From a virus, in IMG/VR virus record IMGVR_UViG_3300009502_001749, positions 1-64,000 of that record: 64,000 nucleotides of DNA. One strand, 5' to 3'. Of this stretch, positions 1 through 8,546 are shown piece after piece (the first letter of the stretch is position 1; each line of letters opens with the position of its first letter). The notes beneath the pieces were generated by a model that did no database searches, was not told where the DNA came from, and saw only the letters and a program-made list of their open reading frames with translations. Made by a program: the position numbers and the translations under genes.

Positions 1-1
1 A

Positions 2-139
2 TATAGATTTCCAGCGTTAGAAATTGAATCTCTTTTAGAGATAGCTTGGTGGAATTGGTCTGAAGAAAAAATAAAAGATGAATGTAATTTATTGTGGAGT
101 TCAAATATTAATGAGTTTATTAAAAAGTATAAGGAGTGA
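2..139 (+). CDS. C-terminus of a CatB/Vat-like (xenobiotic) acetyltransferase, partial
   Basis: The window opens inside a reading frame whose last 45 residues include RFPALEIESLLEIAWWNWS followed by EEKI. This ending (RFP, then a Trp-Trp-x-Trp segment and EEKI) is typical of the C-terminal helix of hexapeptide-repeat CatB/Vat-type O-acetyltransferases. The catalytic left-handed beta-helix would lie outside the window. It stops at TGA just before the ribosome site of the next gene. A role in acetylating a sugar would fit the glycosyltransferase downstream, but that is inference. The frame is clear; the family call rests on a short tail. Confidence 0.55.
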   Translation, partial: YRFPALEIESLLEIAWWNWSEEKIKDECNLLWSSNINEFIKKYKE

Positions 140-143
140 AATT

Positions 144-512
144 ATGATTAGTATTTGTGAAGCATTAAGTGAAGATGAACGTAAGAAATATGAAGATCAT
201 ATACAAGGACTAAGAACCGGTAAAACATATCAACATATTTCTGATAGATTTTATAGTGGTCGTAGTAAAAATCCAGAAATTGATAGATCATTAATTGATC
301 ATGCTAAAGATAGGATAAGAGAAGCAAAAACTAATTTAGGTGCTGCAGAAGTAAGAAGCAATCTCAATGATAGATTTTCAATTTGGAATAAACTTAAAGA
401 TAATTATGCACAAAATATGAAGGATCAAGATTCAAAATATTCTAAATTATCAGCTCAGAATGCTTCAAATAAAATGGCTAATTTTAAACAAAATAAATAT
501 AATAAACCTTAA
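144..512 (+). CDS. Small charged protein with capsid-targeting-like N-terminus
   Basis: The frame is open from position 78, but the ATG at 144 follows AAGGAG at 131-136, so I start there (122 residues). It begins MISICEALSEDE, one of many N-termini in this window of the form M-(I/L)-S-(I/V) followed by Leu/Ile-x-Glu (here L-S-E). The rest is hydrophilic and probably helical (DRIREAKTNLGAAEVRSNLN) and ends in Asn/Lys-rich sequence. I recognise no domain. By analogy with T4 internal head proteins it may be packaged and trimmed after LSE. Confidence 0.7.
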   Translation: MISICEALSEDERKKYEDHIQGLRTGKTYQHISDRFYSGRSKNPEIDRSLIDHAKDRIREAKTNLGAAEVRSNLNDRFSIWNKLKDNYAQNMKDQDSKYSKLSAQNASNKMANFKQNKYNKP

Positions 513-530
513 ATATAAACTTCATCTTTT

Positions 531-546
531 ACATAGAAATATTATA
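531..546 (+). promoter_or_regulatory. Possible promoter (CATAGAAAT motif)
   Basis: The 105-base gap before the arginine decarboxylase holds CATAGAAAT followed by ATTATATTTAT. It resembles the ATATAGAAAT element seen before other transcription units here, but it is the weakest member of the set. Confidence 0.3.
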
Positions 547-617
547 TTTATAAAAATGATCAACTGGAGGTTTTATGCCTTAGCTTTTTAAAATTAATTT
601 TTTGGAGGTAGACAAAA

Positions 618-1103
618 GTGATTATTAAAACACCTAATTGTTTCTTTCTTGTTTCAGGTAGTTCAGATGGTTTTTCTTTATTAAATGCTTTCGATGGTGC
701 TTTATTATCATCTGGAGTTGGAGACACAAATTTAGTTAGAATGAGTAGTATTCTTCCTCCAAGATGTAAAGAGATAGAAAAAGTAAAATTACCTTATGGT
801 GCTTTAATACCAGTTGCTTATGCGTCAATGACTAGTGATGTTAATGGTAATGTTATTTCTTCTGCAGTCGCAATAGGTATTCCAGAAGATTCAGAATTAG
901 CTGGTTTGATTATGGAATATTCTGCAAAAGATAGTAAAGAGATAGTTGAAGGACAAGTAAGAAAAATGGTAGAAGAAGGAATGAAAGTTAGAAATAGAAA
1001 AATTAAAGAAATAAAATCAATAGCAGCAACACATTATATAGCATCTAATTTTGGTGCTACATTTGCAGGTGTTGTACTTTGGGATGATGAGGTGATATTA
1101 TGA
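618..1103 (+). CDS. Pyruvoyl-dependent arginine decarboxylase (PvlArgDC)
   Basis: 161 residues, the usual length of the family. It would convert arginine to agmatine, the first step of a polyamine route. The N-terminal half holds VSGSSDGFSLLNAFDGALLS and then GVGDTNLVRMSSILPP. In known enzymes the Ser-Ser pair in this motif (here Ser43-Ser44) is the self-cleavage site that makes the pyruvoyl group. GLIMEY around Glu100 matches the region of the catalytic Glu. The start is GTG at 618 with GGAGG at 604-608. Its stop overlaps the ATG of the next gene (ATGA). Histidine-type enzymes of the same pyruvoyl fold are an alternative, but the SSILPP context favours arginine. Finding this on a phage is unusual. 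Confidence 0.88.
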   Translation: MIIKTPNCFFLVSGSSDGFSLLNAFDGALLSSGVGDTNLVRMSSILPPRCKEIEKVKLPYGALIPVAYASMTSDVNGNVISSAVAIGIPEDSELAGLIMEYSAKDSKEIVEGQVRKMVEEGMKVRNRKIKEIKSIAATHYIASNFGATFAGVVLWDDEVIL

Positions 1104-1333
1104 TTAGTATGAGTTATTTATTTGAAGAAGATCCAAATTGGATACAAGATGCTAAACCAAAGAAAGGTTTACTTCATCAGAAACTTGGAGTACCTCAAGA
1201 TGAAAAAATTCCACAACAGAAATTACAAAGTATAAAAGATAGATTACATAATAAAGCTGAGAAAGGTAGTTTAGCACCATCAGAACTTAAATTATCAAGA
1301 GAAGTTAATTTTGCAATAAATGCACAAGGTTAG
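1100..1333 (+). CDS. Small protein with MISMSYLFE leader
   Basis: 77 residues beginning MISMSYLFEEDPNW, a clear copy of the shared leader with L-F-E as the possible protease site. The body is Lys/Gln-rich (KKGLLHQKLGVPQDEKIPQQ) with no domain I recognise. The ATG overlaps the stop of the decarboxylase gene, so translation is probably coupled. Inferred to be a packaged head protein. Confidence 0.75.
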   Translation: MISMSYLFEEDPNWIQDAKPKKGLLHQKLGVPQDEKIPQQKLQSIKDRLHNKAEKGSLAPSELKLSREVNFAINAQG

Positions 1334-1361
1334 TAAAAATAAAAATGGAGGCGTTGTAGAA

Positions 1362-1946
1362 ATGGAAGAACAGAAAAAAGTAGTAGAAAATAAACCAGTA
1401 GATTTTATTTCTAGACAACAGAGACGTCAGCAAGAAAGAGAAGATGAAAAATATAATAAAATGATGAAGAAACAATTAGCAGCAATGGCTACAAAAGGTG
1501 ATTTGATGATGTTAGTTGAAGCCTTTAATAAATTAAGAGATCGTTTATTTCAGATGGATATAATAAATTCAGCATTAGAAAAGATTATAATTAATAAAGG
1601 TTTAGCAACAAGAGATGAAATTATGGTAGCTGTTAAATGTGAAGCAGACAGAGCAATGAAAATGAAAGAAGTAAATGATGAAAAAGAAAATTATGAAAAG
1701 AGACTTGAGACTTGTTTGGAGTTTGATATTGATCCAAATTTTACTAGTGTTCCTTTACAGATTTTTCAGGATACTAATTTAACAGTTGATCAGAAAAGAG
1801 ATCTTGCCGTTAAATATAATTTAGAAACAGTTTTAGAAAAATTACCAAAAGAAGAAAGTAAAGAAGTAATTGAACAAAAAGAAAAGATTGTTAAATTGTT
1901 AGATGAAATTAAACCAAAGGAAGAAAAAGAAAAATGTTTGATTTAG
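1362..1946 (+). CDS. Helical protein of unknown function
   Basis: The frame runs from 1320, but the ATG at 1362 sits after GGAGGCG, giving 194 residues. The protein is rich in Lys, Glu and Gln and likely helical or coiled-coil through most of its length (QQRRQQEREDEKYNKMMKKQ). Its last codons overlap the start of the glycosyltransferase gene by 13 bases in another frame, which suggests coupling. I recognise no family. Confidence 0.65.
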   Translation: MEEQKKVVENKPVDFISRQQRRQQEREDEKYNKMMKKQLAAMATKGDLMMLVEAFNKLRDRLFQMDIINSALEKIIINKGLATRDEIMVAVKCEADRAMKMKEVNDEKENYEKRLETCLEFDIDPNFTSVPLQIFQDTNLTVDQKRDLAVKYNLETVLEKLPKEESKEVIEQKEKIVKLLDEIKPKEEKEKCLI

Positions 1947-4900
1947 TATTAGGTCATAGTAGTTTTTTGGGTCATACCGGGTATGCTCATCATTCAAGAG
2001 AATTTTTCACTGAATTAAATAAACGTATTCCAGTTCGTATTAGAAATTTTGCATATGTTGATAATCTTGATTATTTAACACAAATTCAAAAAGATATGGT
2101 GATTTATCAGAAGTGGAATAATGCACCATATGAAGTTGGAACACCTTTTGAAAGAAATCCAAAAGATAAGGTTATTAATATAATTCTTAATGAAACTAAT
2201 CATTATTATTATTATGATAAATATGATGGTCCAAAGATTGCATATAATGTTTGGGAGAGCACTCTACAACCAGAACAATTTTTTAAGAAGTTGTTAGAGT
2301 TTGATCAGCTCTGGGTTCCCACCACTTGGCAACGTGATTGTTCGATTGGACAAGGTTTTCCAGCGGCGCGAGTTAAAATTATTCCAGAAGGAATTGATGG
2401 AAATAAATTTTGTCCTGGTGAGAGTGATATAGATTTAACTCAACTCAGAAAGGAAGAATTCAATTTCGTTCTATTTGGTCGCTGGGATAATCGTAAATCA
2501 ACAACTGAAATTATTAGAGCTTTTTTAAATGAATTTAAAGTAGAAGAACCAGTTAATTTATATCTTCATATTGATAATCCTTGGGGAGAAAGAATAGATG
2601 GATTTAAAACAACTCAGGAACGTATGGTTCATTATGGTTTTGATCCAAAACATAAAAGACTTATACTTCTTCATGGACTTGAAAATGCAGATAAAGATGA
2701 TTTATATATTAATTATTTAAGAAATGCTAATTGTTTTGTAAGTTGTGCAAAAGCGGAAGGTTGGAATATTCCATTGATTCAAGGAATTTCTGTTGGTACT
2801 CCAACAATATCCTCAAATTATGGAGCTCAATTAGATTTTGCCGGTGAAGCATCTCATCTTGTAAACATAAAAAAATATGTAAAACCTTATAAAGTTTTTA
2901 TGCAAGATGATAATACACCAGGATTAGTTGCTCAACCTGACTATGAACATTTACAATTTGTAATGAGAGATATTTATAATAATTATAATCAGTATAAACA
3001 AAAAGCTTTAGAAGATTCTATAATCATTAGAGAGAAATTTAGTTGGGAGAAAGCAGCTGATAAAGCTATGGTAGCACTTGAAGAACTTTATCAAACTTGT
3101 TATCCACCAAGAAAGAGACTTAATATTGGTTGTGGTAATGATATTAAAGATGGATATATTAATATTGATGAATTTGTTGAAAATAATAGTATTACAAAAA
3201 TGAGTATGCTTAATTTAGATTTTGCCGGTAATTTTATTGATGAAATATATACATCACATTCTCTCGAACATTTTGGTAAAGATGGAGTAAAACAAGTTCT
3301 TAAAGAATGTTATAGGGTATTAAAAACAGATGGTATTCTTAAAATTGAAGTTCCTAATCTTGAAAAAGTTTTACAGAATTGGTTAGATACAAAAGAAGAA
3401 GATAGATGGGGATTTCCTTTAGATACTATTTTTGGTATTCAAGATAATCCAGGTGAGTTTCATAAAACAGGATTTACGAAACAACATTTAATAGATACTG
3501 TTAAACAGGCTGGATTTGATATTGATGAAATTAATGATGTATATAGTCATGCACAAGATTGTATTGAATTAAAAGCTCATAAAATTAATATTAGAGATAA
3601 TAGTGTTATTATAGTTGATTGTTATCCTGATACTGATGAAAAACAAGATCTTTTAGTTAAACAAATTATTTATCTTAAACAGTTTGGTATGCCGCTTTTA
3701 TTAACTACCCATTATTCAGATATACCGAGAGAAATTATTGACTTAGTTGATTATATTGTTTATGATAGAAAAAACATTTTAAGTGATGATAGTATTGATT
3801 TTTTCTTTGTTATGAAAGATTTTATTAAAATTAAAAGTAAAGTATCAAAGAAATATCATTCAGTTGCAGTTCACACAAATCTTAAAAATGCTTTAAAGTT
3901 TTGTAAAGATAAATTTAGATATGCACATTTTATAGAATATGATACAAGTGTTGATTTTTCAAAACATTTGCAGATAGCTGAAAAATCTTTATTTGATGTT
4001 AAAGCTTGTATGTATTCTTATGATGAAGAACAAAAAGGAATCAGACAAATTTCAAATGATAATTCTATTATTGGATTAATAACAAATCTTATGTCATTTG
4101 ATATTAAGTGGTTTGATGATAATCTTGCCGATGTAAATTCATGGGAAGAATATAAAAATATTACTTTAGAATCATCAAAGAAACTCAATAAATATACAGA
4201 TTTAATTTATGAAAATTGGATGTATGATTATTTTAAATCCAATAATTTACTTAAAAATATTGGTGTAATTGATAATGAAACAAAAAATAAAATAATCAAA
4301 GAAAGAAGTAAAATAGTATCAGGAAAATTTGAAGATGATAATCTTATTATTTTATTATCAGAAACAAATCAACATGATGTTCTTATATTTGCAATAAACG
4401 ATTATAAAGATCATAAAGTTGATTATAGATTTACATGTAATGGAAAAGTTACAGAAGGACAAGTACCAACAAATGGATTTGCATATTATGTTGCAAATAA
4501 AATAGACAAAGTTCAAGTTATGCTTGATACTAAAGTAACAGATTTAGAATTTGATTATACAAAATTATACAGTTTAACAACTAGATTTAAATTTGTTGAT
4601 GATAGAATTAAATGTTTTGAATGGACAGAAAATGATGATAATGGATTTACAGTTAAAAAAGATGTTCCAGTTAGTGTAAAATATCATTTTGTTGATGGAG
4701 CATTTGTTGAAATATTAGGAAATAATGAAGAATCAAAAGATTATACTGTTGAATTTATAGATCAAAATGATAATAATAAAATAATATTTTCAACAAATAT
4801 ATCACCTAATAATTGGACAAGACCTAATTTAAAATATTTTATAAACTGGAAAACCCTTGTAAAACATAAAAATAAAATAATATTTGAACATTTATATAAC

Positions 4901-5755
4901 GCAAAAGATAAAAGAATATTAATAAATATAGATAGCAAAGCTCTGGGTGACACTATTGCTTGGATGCCTTATCTTGATGAATTTAGAAAGAAACATGAAT
5001 GTAAAGTTATTGCAACAACATTTTGGAATACACTTTTTAAAGATACTTATCCAGAAATTGAATTTTTTGAACCTGGACAATCTTTTAAAGATTTATATGC
5101 ACAATATATTGTTGGTGTATTTGATGGTGATTATAATCATAATAAAATTCACTGGAGATCTGGTCCATTACAAAAAGTTGCTTCTGATATTCTTGGTTTA
5201 GATTATAAAGAAGTTATTCCAAAAATTTCAGTTGTTAAAAAAGAAAGAGAAATTAAAGAAAAGTATGTTGCTATATCACAACATAGTACTTTTCAATGTA
5301 AATTTTGGATACACGCTAAAGGATGGCAATTCATAATTGATTATTTGAATAGTATAGGATATAAAGTTGTAGTTGTATCTTTACAAAAACCATTAGATAT
5401 TATTAATGTTGTTGATTATACAGGAAGATCAATTCCAGACACTATTAATATTATTAAAAATTCAGAGTTTTTTATAGGAGTTAGCTCTGGTTTATCTTGG
5501 TTAGCTTGGGCATTAAACATTCCAACAATTTTAATTTCTGGTTATAGTTCTGAATGGGCTGAAATGAATGAAACGGAAAAAGCTATTAGAGTTATAAATA
5601 AAAATGTATGTAATAGTTGTTGGCAAGATATAAGTTTGCCAATAGATCGTGGTAATTTTAATTGGTGTCCTAGAAATAAAGATATGGAATGCACAAAAGA
5701 AATAACTTCACAGATGGTAATTGAAGCAATAGAAAAAATAAAGGATAAGAAATGA
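1934..5755 (+). CDS. Fusion: GT4 glycosyltransferase / SAM methyltransferase / TibC-like heptosyltransferase
   Basis: 1273 residues in at least three modules. Residues 1-390 look like a GT4 glycosyltransferase: FVLFGRWDNRKSTTEII and the donor-site pattern AEGWNIPLIQGISVGTP. Residues about 393-550 are a class I methyltransferase: LNIGCGNDIKDGYINID, then SHSLEHF and ECYRVLKTDGILKIEVPN. About 555-990 is a less clear region, possibly another sugar transferase plus a beta-rich domain. About 990-1273 matches the bacterial autotransporter heptosyltransferases (Aah/TibC, GT9 fold): INIDSKALGDTIAWMPYL, then GVSSGLSWLAWAL, then four cysteines (1226, 1229, 1245, 1253) in VCNSC and NWCP/ECTKEI contexts like the TibC iron site. 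Known TibC-type enzymes attach heptose to serines of adhesins. The next gene overlaps by ATGA. Confidence 0.85.
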   Translation: MFDLVLGHSSFLGHTGYAHHSREFFTELNKRIPVRIRNFAYVDNLDYLTQIQKDMVIYQKWNNAPYEVGTPFERNPKDKVINIILNETNHYYYYDKYDGPKIAYNVWESTLQPEQFFKKLLEFDQLWVPTTWQRDCSIGQGFPAARVKIIPEGIDGNKFCPGESDIDLTQLRKEEFNFVLFGRWDNRKSTTEIIRAFLNEFKVEEPVNLYLHIDNPWGERIDGFKTTQERMVHYGFDPKHKRLILLHGLENADKDDLYINYLRNANCFVSCAKAEGWNIPLIQGISVGTPTISSNYGAQLDFAGEASHLVNIKKYVKPYKVFMQDDNTPGLVAQPDYEHLQFVMRDIYNNYNQYKQKALEDSIIIREKFSWEKAADKAMVALEELYQTCYPPRKRLNIGCGNDIKDGYINIDEFVENNSITKMSMLNLDFAGNFIDEIYTSHSLEHFGKDGVKQVLKECYRVLKTDGILKIEVPNLEKVLQNWLDTKEEDRWGFPLDTIFGIQDNPGEFHKTGFTKQHLIDTVKQAGFDIDEINDVYSHAQDCIELKAHKINIRDNSVIIVDCYPDTDEKQDLLVKQIIYLKQFGMPLLLTTHYSDIPREIIDLVDYIVYDRKNILSDDSIDFFFVMKDFIKIKSKVSKKYHSVAVHTNLKNALKFCKDKFRYAHFIEYDTSVDFSKHLQIAEKSLFDVKACMYSYDEEQKGIRQISNDNSIIGLITNLMSFDIKWFDDNLADVNSWEEYKNITLESSKKLNKYTDLIYENWMYDYFKSNNLLKNIGVIDNETKNKIIKERSKIVSGKFEDDNLIILLSETNQHDVLIFAINDYKDHKVDYRFTCNGKVTEGQVPTNGFAYYVANKIDKVQVMLDTKVTDLEFDYTKLYSLTTRFKFVDDRIKCFEWTENDDNGFTVKKDVPVSVKYHFVDGAFVEILGNNEESKDYTVEFIDQNDNNKIIFSTNISPNNWTRPNLKYFINWKTLVKHKNKIIFEHLYNAKDKRILINIDSKALGDTIAWMPYLDEFRKKHECKVIATTFWNTLFKDTYPEIEFFEPGQSFKDLYAQYIVGVFDGDYNHNKIHWRSGPLQKVASDILGLDYKEVIPKISVVKKEREIKEKYVAISQHSTFQCKFWIHAKGWQFIIDYLNSIGYKVVVVSLQKPLDIINVVDYTGRSIPDTINIIKNSEFFIGVSSGLSWLAWALNIPTILISGYSSEWAEMNETEKAIRVINKNVCNSCWQDISLPIDRGNFNWCPRNKDMECTKEITSQMVIEAIEKIKDKK

Positions 5756-6180
5756 AAGAAGTAATAGTTATAACATCAGGATATTTTGATCCAATACATG
5801 TTGGACATTTAGAATGTTTAGAACTTGCTAAACAATTAGGAGATAAATTAATTGTAATTTTAAATTCTGATAAAGCTGCTATAAGAAAGAAGGGTTATTT
5901 TTTTATGCCTTCAGAAGAACGTGCTAAGATTCTTGCCGCTATTAAATATGTTGATATTGTTTGGAAATCTATTGATACAGATATGTCTGTTAAAGAATCA
6001 ATAAGAGATATTCATTCACATTTTAAAGATAATTATTTAATATTTGCAAAAGGTGGAGATGTATTTAAAGATAATATTATTGAAAAAGATTTATGTGAAG
6101 AATTAGGAATTAAAATTATTGATAGATTGGGTGAAAAAATCCAGTCAAGTTCAGAATTAGTTAAAAAGATAAAGAAATAG
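5752..6180 (+). CDS. Cytidylyltransferase-family nucleotidyltransferase (HldE-C/TagD-like)
   Basis: 142 residues. SGYFDPIHVGHLECLELAK carries the HxGH motif of the nucleotidyltransferase superfamily, and the C-terminus has the expected (here divergent) IQSSSELVKKI in place of the usual ISSS/T loop. The length and sequence resemble the adenylyltransferase half of HldE, which makes ADP-heptose, or glycerol-3-phosphate cytidylyltransferase (TagD). The ATGA overlap with the heptosyltransferase gene makes an activated-heptose role attractive, but the substrate is inferred. Confidence 0.82.
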   Translation: MKEVIVITSGYFDPIHVGHLECLELAKQLGDKLIVILNSDKAAIRKKGYFFMPSEERAKILAAIKYVDIVWKSIDTDMSVKESIRDIHSHFKDNYLIFAKGGDVFKDNIIEKDLCEELGIKIIDRLGEKIQSSSELVKKIKK

Positions 6181-6191
6181 AGTTTTATTTT

Positions 6192-6232
6192 AAAAGGTCA
6201 ATATCTTTAAATAATAAGATATTGACCTTTTT
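6192..6232 (+). terminator. Rho-independent terminator after the glycosylation operon
   Basis: A 15-base-pair perfect stem (AAAAGGTCAATATCT, right arm from 6217) with a loop of about ten bases, ending in a run of T. It closes the 5' enzyme operon. Confidence 0.85.
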
Positions 6233-6254
6233 AATTAAGGAGGGAAATATATTT

Positions 6255-6605
6255 ATGTCTGATTTTAAATATGAAGAAACTATGGAACAACCTTTTGTAA
6301 ATTTAGTTTTGGGAACAACTAATAATAATATTGTTATTGAAAATTATAAAAAGTTTAGAATAACTGGACCAACTGAAGAATTTACAATTTCAGGTATTAC
6401 TGGTGGAACAGATGGAAGAGAAATATTATTATATAATAGTGTAGCTTTTAAAATGACAATTAATAATGATAGTGCAAATTCAAGTGCAGCTAATAGAATT
6501 TTGACTTTATCTGGTGGAGATTTTCAAACAACAACAGTAGGTTCTGTGACTTTAATATATGATGGAGCTGCATCAAGATGGATTTTTAAAGGTAGTATAG
6601 CATAG
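6255..6605 (+). CDS. Small beta-rich virion protein
   Basis: The frame opens at 6222 but the ATG at 6255 follows AAGGAGGG (6237-6244), giving 116 residues. The C-terminal half (NRILTLSGGDFQTTT, then SVTLIYDGAASRWIFKGS) resembles a beta-structured module seen at the ends of many phage fibre and decoration proteins. It leads the structural operon that begins after the terminator. The exact role is unknown. Confidence 0.65.
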   Translation: MSDFKYEETMEQPFVNLVLGTTNNNIVIENYKKFRITGPTEEFTISGITGGTDGREILLYNSVAFKMTINNDSANSSAANRILTLSGGDFQTTTVGSVTLIYDGAASRWIFKGSIA

Positions 6606-6627
6606 TAATTAAAGGAGAGGTTAAATT

Positions 6628-7722
6628 ATGCCTAAATATTTGAATGAAGCAAGTTATCCAATTTTTTACGGTGGTACAACATTTGTACCTGGAAAACCAA
6701 TTGAAACATTAGATGTTATAAATAATGAAGCTTTTGTATTTGGAACAGTTGGAGAAACTTATGCTATAGTTGCTGGTGTGAATGATAGTTTGTTAATTAG
6801 ATTTAATAATGAGACTGTTTTGACAACAGTAACACTTACAGCTGGAGTAGCACAAACAATAGATAATGTTGTAACAGATATTAATACTGCCTATGGTTAT
6901 ACTGTTGCATATAATGAAGGTGGAAGACTTAAGATAGTTGCTCCAAAAAGAGAGTCTGATATATCTGCTGTTTGGATAGAAAATACTAATGGAACGGCAA
7001 ATGCTACATTGGGTTTAATCGGACATGATTGTAATCCATCTGGTTTAGTGGCAATAAAAGCTTTTATTAATTCAACAAAATTATCAACATTTAATATTAC
7101 AACTGCTAACAATAAATTCATTTTTAAATTTAATAGTGATGATTGGATAACAGTTACATTAACTGTTGGAGCGGCAAGAACTGCACAAGAAATTGCCGAT
7201 GAAATTAATACTGCATATAGAATTGCTACTGGAAAATTTGAAATTGTTGCAAAAGCTGTTGAACTCATAACTGGTGGTGGAGATATTGTATTACAATTAA
7301 TTTCACCAGTTGTTAGCAATTATACATCATCAGTTTTTATCAGAACATTAAACAATACAGCTCTTACAGTTCTTGGATTTGATAGTGATGATAAATTACC
7401 TTTAGTTAGTAATGGTTATCCACAACTAACTATGCAAGAGATCTTGCCGTTATATAATCCTCTTGTATCATACACATTATTAACTTTCCCTGGAGCTGGT
7501 CTTACAACTTTTTATACAAATGCTGGTGTTACTGCTTTTGAATTTATTAGAGTAACTGGTGCTGCTGTTAATATTTTCATTGAAGATGTTCATAATCTCC
7601 CACCTATTAATTTAGCAGTTGGTGAAAAGATAACTATTGAACATAAAATTGCAAGAATTAACAAATTTATATTTCAGTCTTTGGGAGCTGGTACAATTAC
7701 AATTTTGGAATTAAATAATTAA
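6628..7722 (+). CDS. Virion protein with two repeated beta/alpha modules
   Basis: 364 residues. Two internal modules of about 110 residues each have the same order: a strand pair, TVTLTAGVAQTIDNVVTDIN or TVTLTVGAARTAQEIADEIN, then strands and a C-terminal LGL/LGF. This layout recalls the IN-type motif of flagellin-like and fibre proteins. The last 90 residues are a separate beta-rich domain. GGAGAGG precedes the ATG. Probably a fibre, whisker or decoration protein. Confidence 0.65.
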   Translation: MPKYLNEASYPIFYGGTTFVPGKPIETLDVINNEAFVFGTVGETYAIVAGVNDSLLIRFNNETVLTTVTLTAGVAQTIDNVVTDINTAYGYTVAYNEGGRLKIVAPKRESDISAVWIENTNGTANATLGLIGHDCNPSGLVAIKAFINSTKLSTFNITTANNKFIFKFNSDDWITVTLTVGAARTAQEIADEINTAYRIATGKFEIVAKAVELITGGGDIVLQLISPVVSNYTSSVFIRTLNNTALTVLGFDSDDKLPLVSNGYPQLTMQEILPLYNPLVSYTLLTFPGAGLTTFYTNAGVTAFEFIRVTGAAVNIFIEDVHNLPPINLAVGEKITIEHKIARINKFIFQSLGAGTITILELNN

Positions 7723-7745
7723 TAGAATTTTGGAGGTTTATTAAT

Positions 7746-8528
7746 ATGGAAGATGAAAGAATTTATATTGGTAGAGGTATGGGAACATCTGGAACAAGTG
7801 GAACTGGAACTAGCGGAAGTTCTGGTACATCTGGAACAGGAATAACAAGCGGCAGTTCAGGAACATCTGGTTCTAGCGGTTCTTCTGGAAGTTCAGGCAC
7901 TTCTGGTTCTAGTGGAACATCTGGAAGTTCAGGATCATCAGGTTCTTCCGGAACATCAGCAACTTCTGTAACATCTGGTAGTTCTGGAACAAGTGGTAGC
8001 TCTGGAACAAGTGGTAGCTCTGGAACAAGTGGTTCTTCAGGCACTAGTGGTTCTTCAGGAACAAGTGGAGCAATAGGTACTGGTGGCAGTTCAGGAACAT
8101 CTGGTAGTAGCGGTTCTTCTGGAACATCTGCAACATCAGTAACATCAGGTTCTTCTGGGGCTAATGGTTCTTCTGGGGCTAATGGTTCTTCTGGTACAAG
8201 TGGAAGTTCTGGTACTTCAATTGTAAATATTAGTTTAAAATATTATGATTATGATCAAGCTGTTGCTGATGATGCATCTTTTGATCTTCCTGCAATTACA
8301 AATGTTGGAAATGGTTGGGTTATAGCTGGTCAGAATCAAGAAAGAAGTTGGTTTGTTGTAGGTCCAGTTGGTACAGTTACATTAATAAATAATACAACAA
8401 ATGTTATTGCCGGTGCAGATACAAATGGTAAATTTTGTATTGGAACAGCTGAATCTCAAGAACCATTAACAATTAAGAATAGACTTGGTTCATCTATGAA
8501 TGTAATGTTACAGATGTGGTATGATTAA
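7746..8528 (+). CDS. Gly-Ser-Thr repeat fibre-like protein
   Basis: 260 residues. Residues about 14-158 are an almost unbroken run of GSSGTSG-type units, and the remaining 100 residues are a compact beta-rich tail (NVGNGWVIAGQNQERSWFVV). Such flexible repeats are found in phage fibres and surface proteins. The high Ser/Thr content offers many potential O-glycosylation sites, notable because a TibC-like heptosyltransferase lies 2 kb upstream. Glycosylation is inference. GGAGG precedes the ATG. Confidence 0.75.
   Translation: MEDERIYIGRGMGTSGTSGTGTSGSSGTSGTGITSGSSGTSGSSGSSGSSGTSGSSGTSGSSGSSGSSGTSATSVTSGSSGTSGSSGTSGSSGTSGSSGTSGSSGTSGAIGTGGSSGTSGSSGSSGTSATSVTSGSSGANGSSGANGSSGTSGSSGTSIVNISLKYYDYDQAVADDASFDLPAITNVGNGWVIAGQNQERSWFVVGPVGTVTLINNTTNVIAGADTNGKFCIGTAESQEPLTIKNRLGSSMNVMLQMWYD
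7788..8220 (+). repeat. Degenerate GGA-AGT-TCT / GGA-ACA repeats coding GSSGTSG
   Basis: Tandem short DNA repeats coding Gly-Ser-Ser-Gly-Thr. Neighbouring copies differ in synonymous codons, but some blocks are exact (for example around 7990-8030, where AGTGGTAGCTCTGGAAC recurs). Such tracts can gain or lose units by slippage. Confidence 0.85.
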
Positions 8529-8546
8529 TTTTAGGAGGTTTTATTT

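Noticed and set aside
4762-4953. Small hydrophobic minus-strand frame in the glycosyltransferase gene
   Set aside because: AT-rich shadow frame without a ribosome site.
6897-7319. Minus-strand open frame of 140 codons
   Set aside because: Wholly inside a well-supported plus-strand virion gene, no ribosome site, and unnatural composition.
7763-8044. Minus-strand open frame rich in Pro, Glu, Val and Leu
   Set aside because: It is the reverse reading of the GSSGTSG repeats, with no ribosome site; a composition artefact.
7788-8220. CRISPR-like array
   Set aside because: The repeats are coding, short and without spacers; they encode GSSGTSG.
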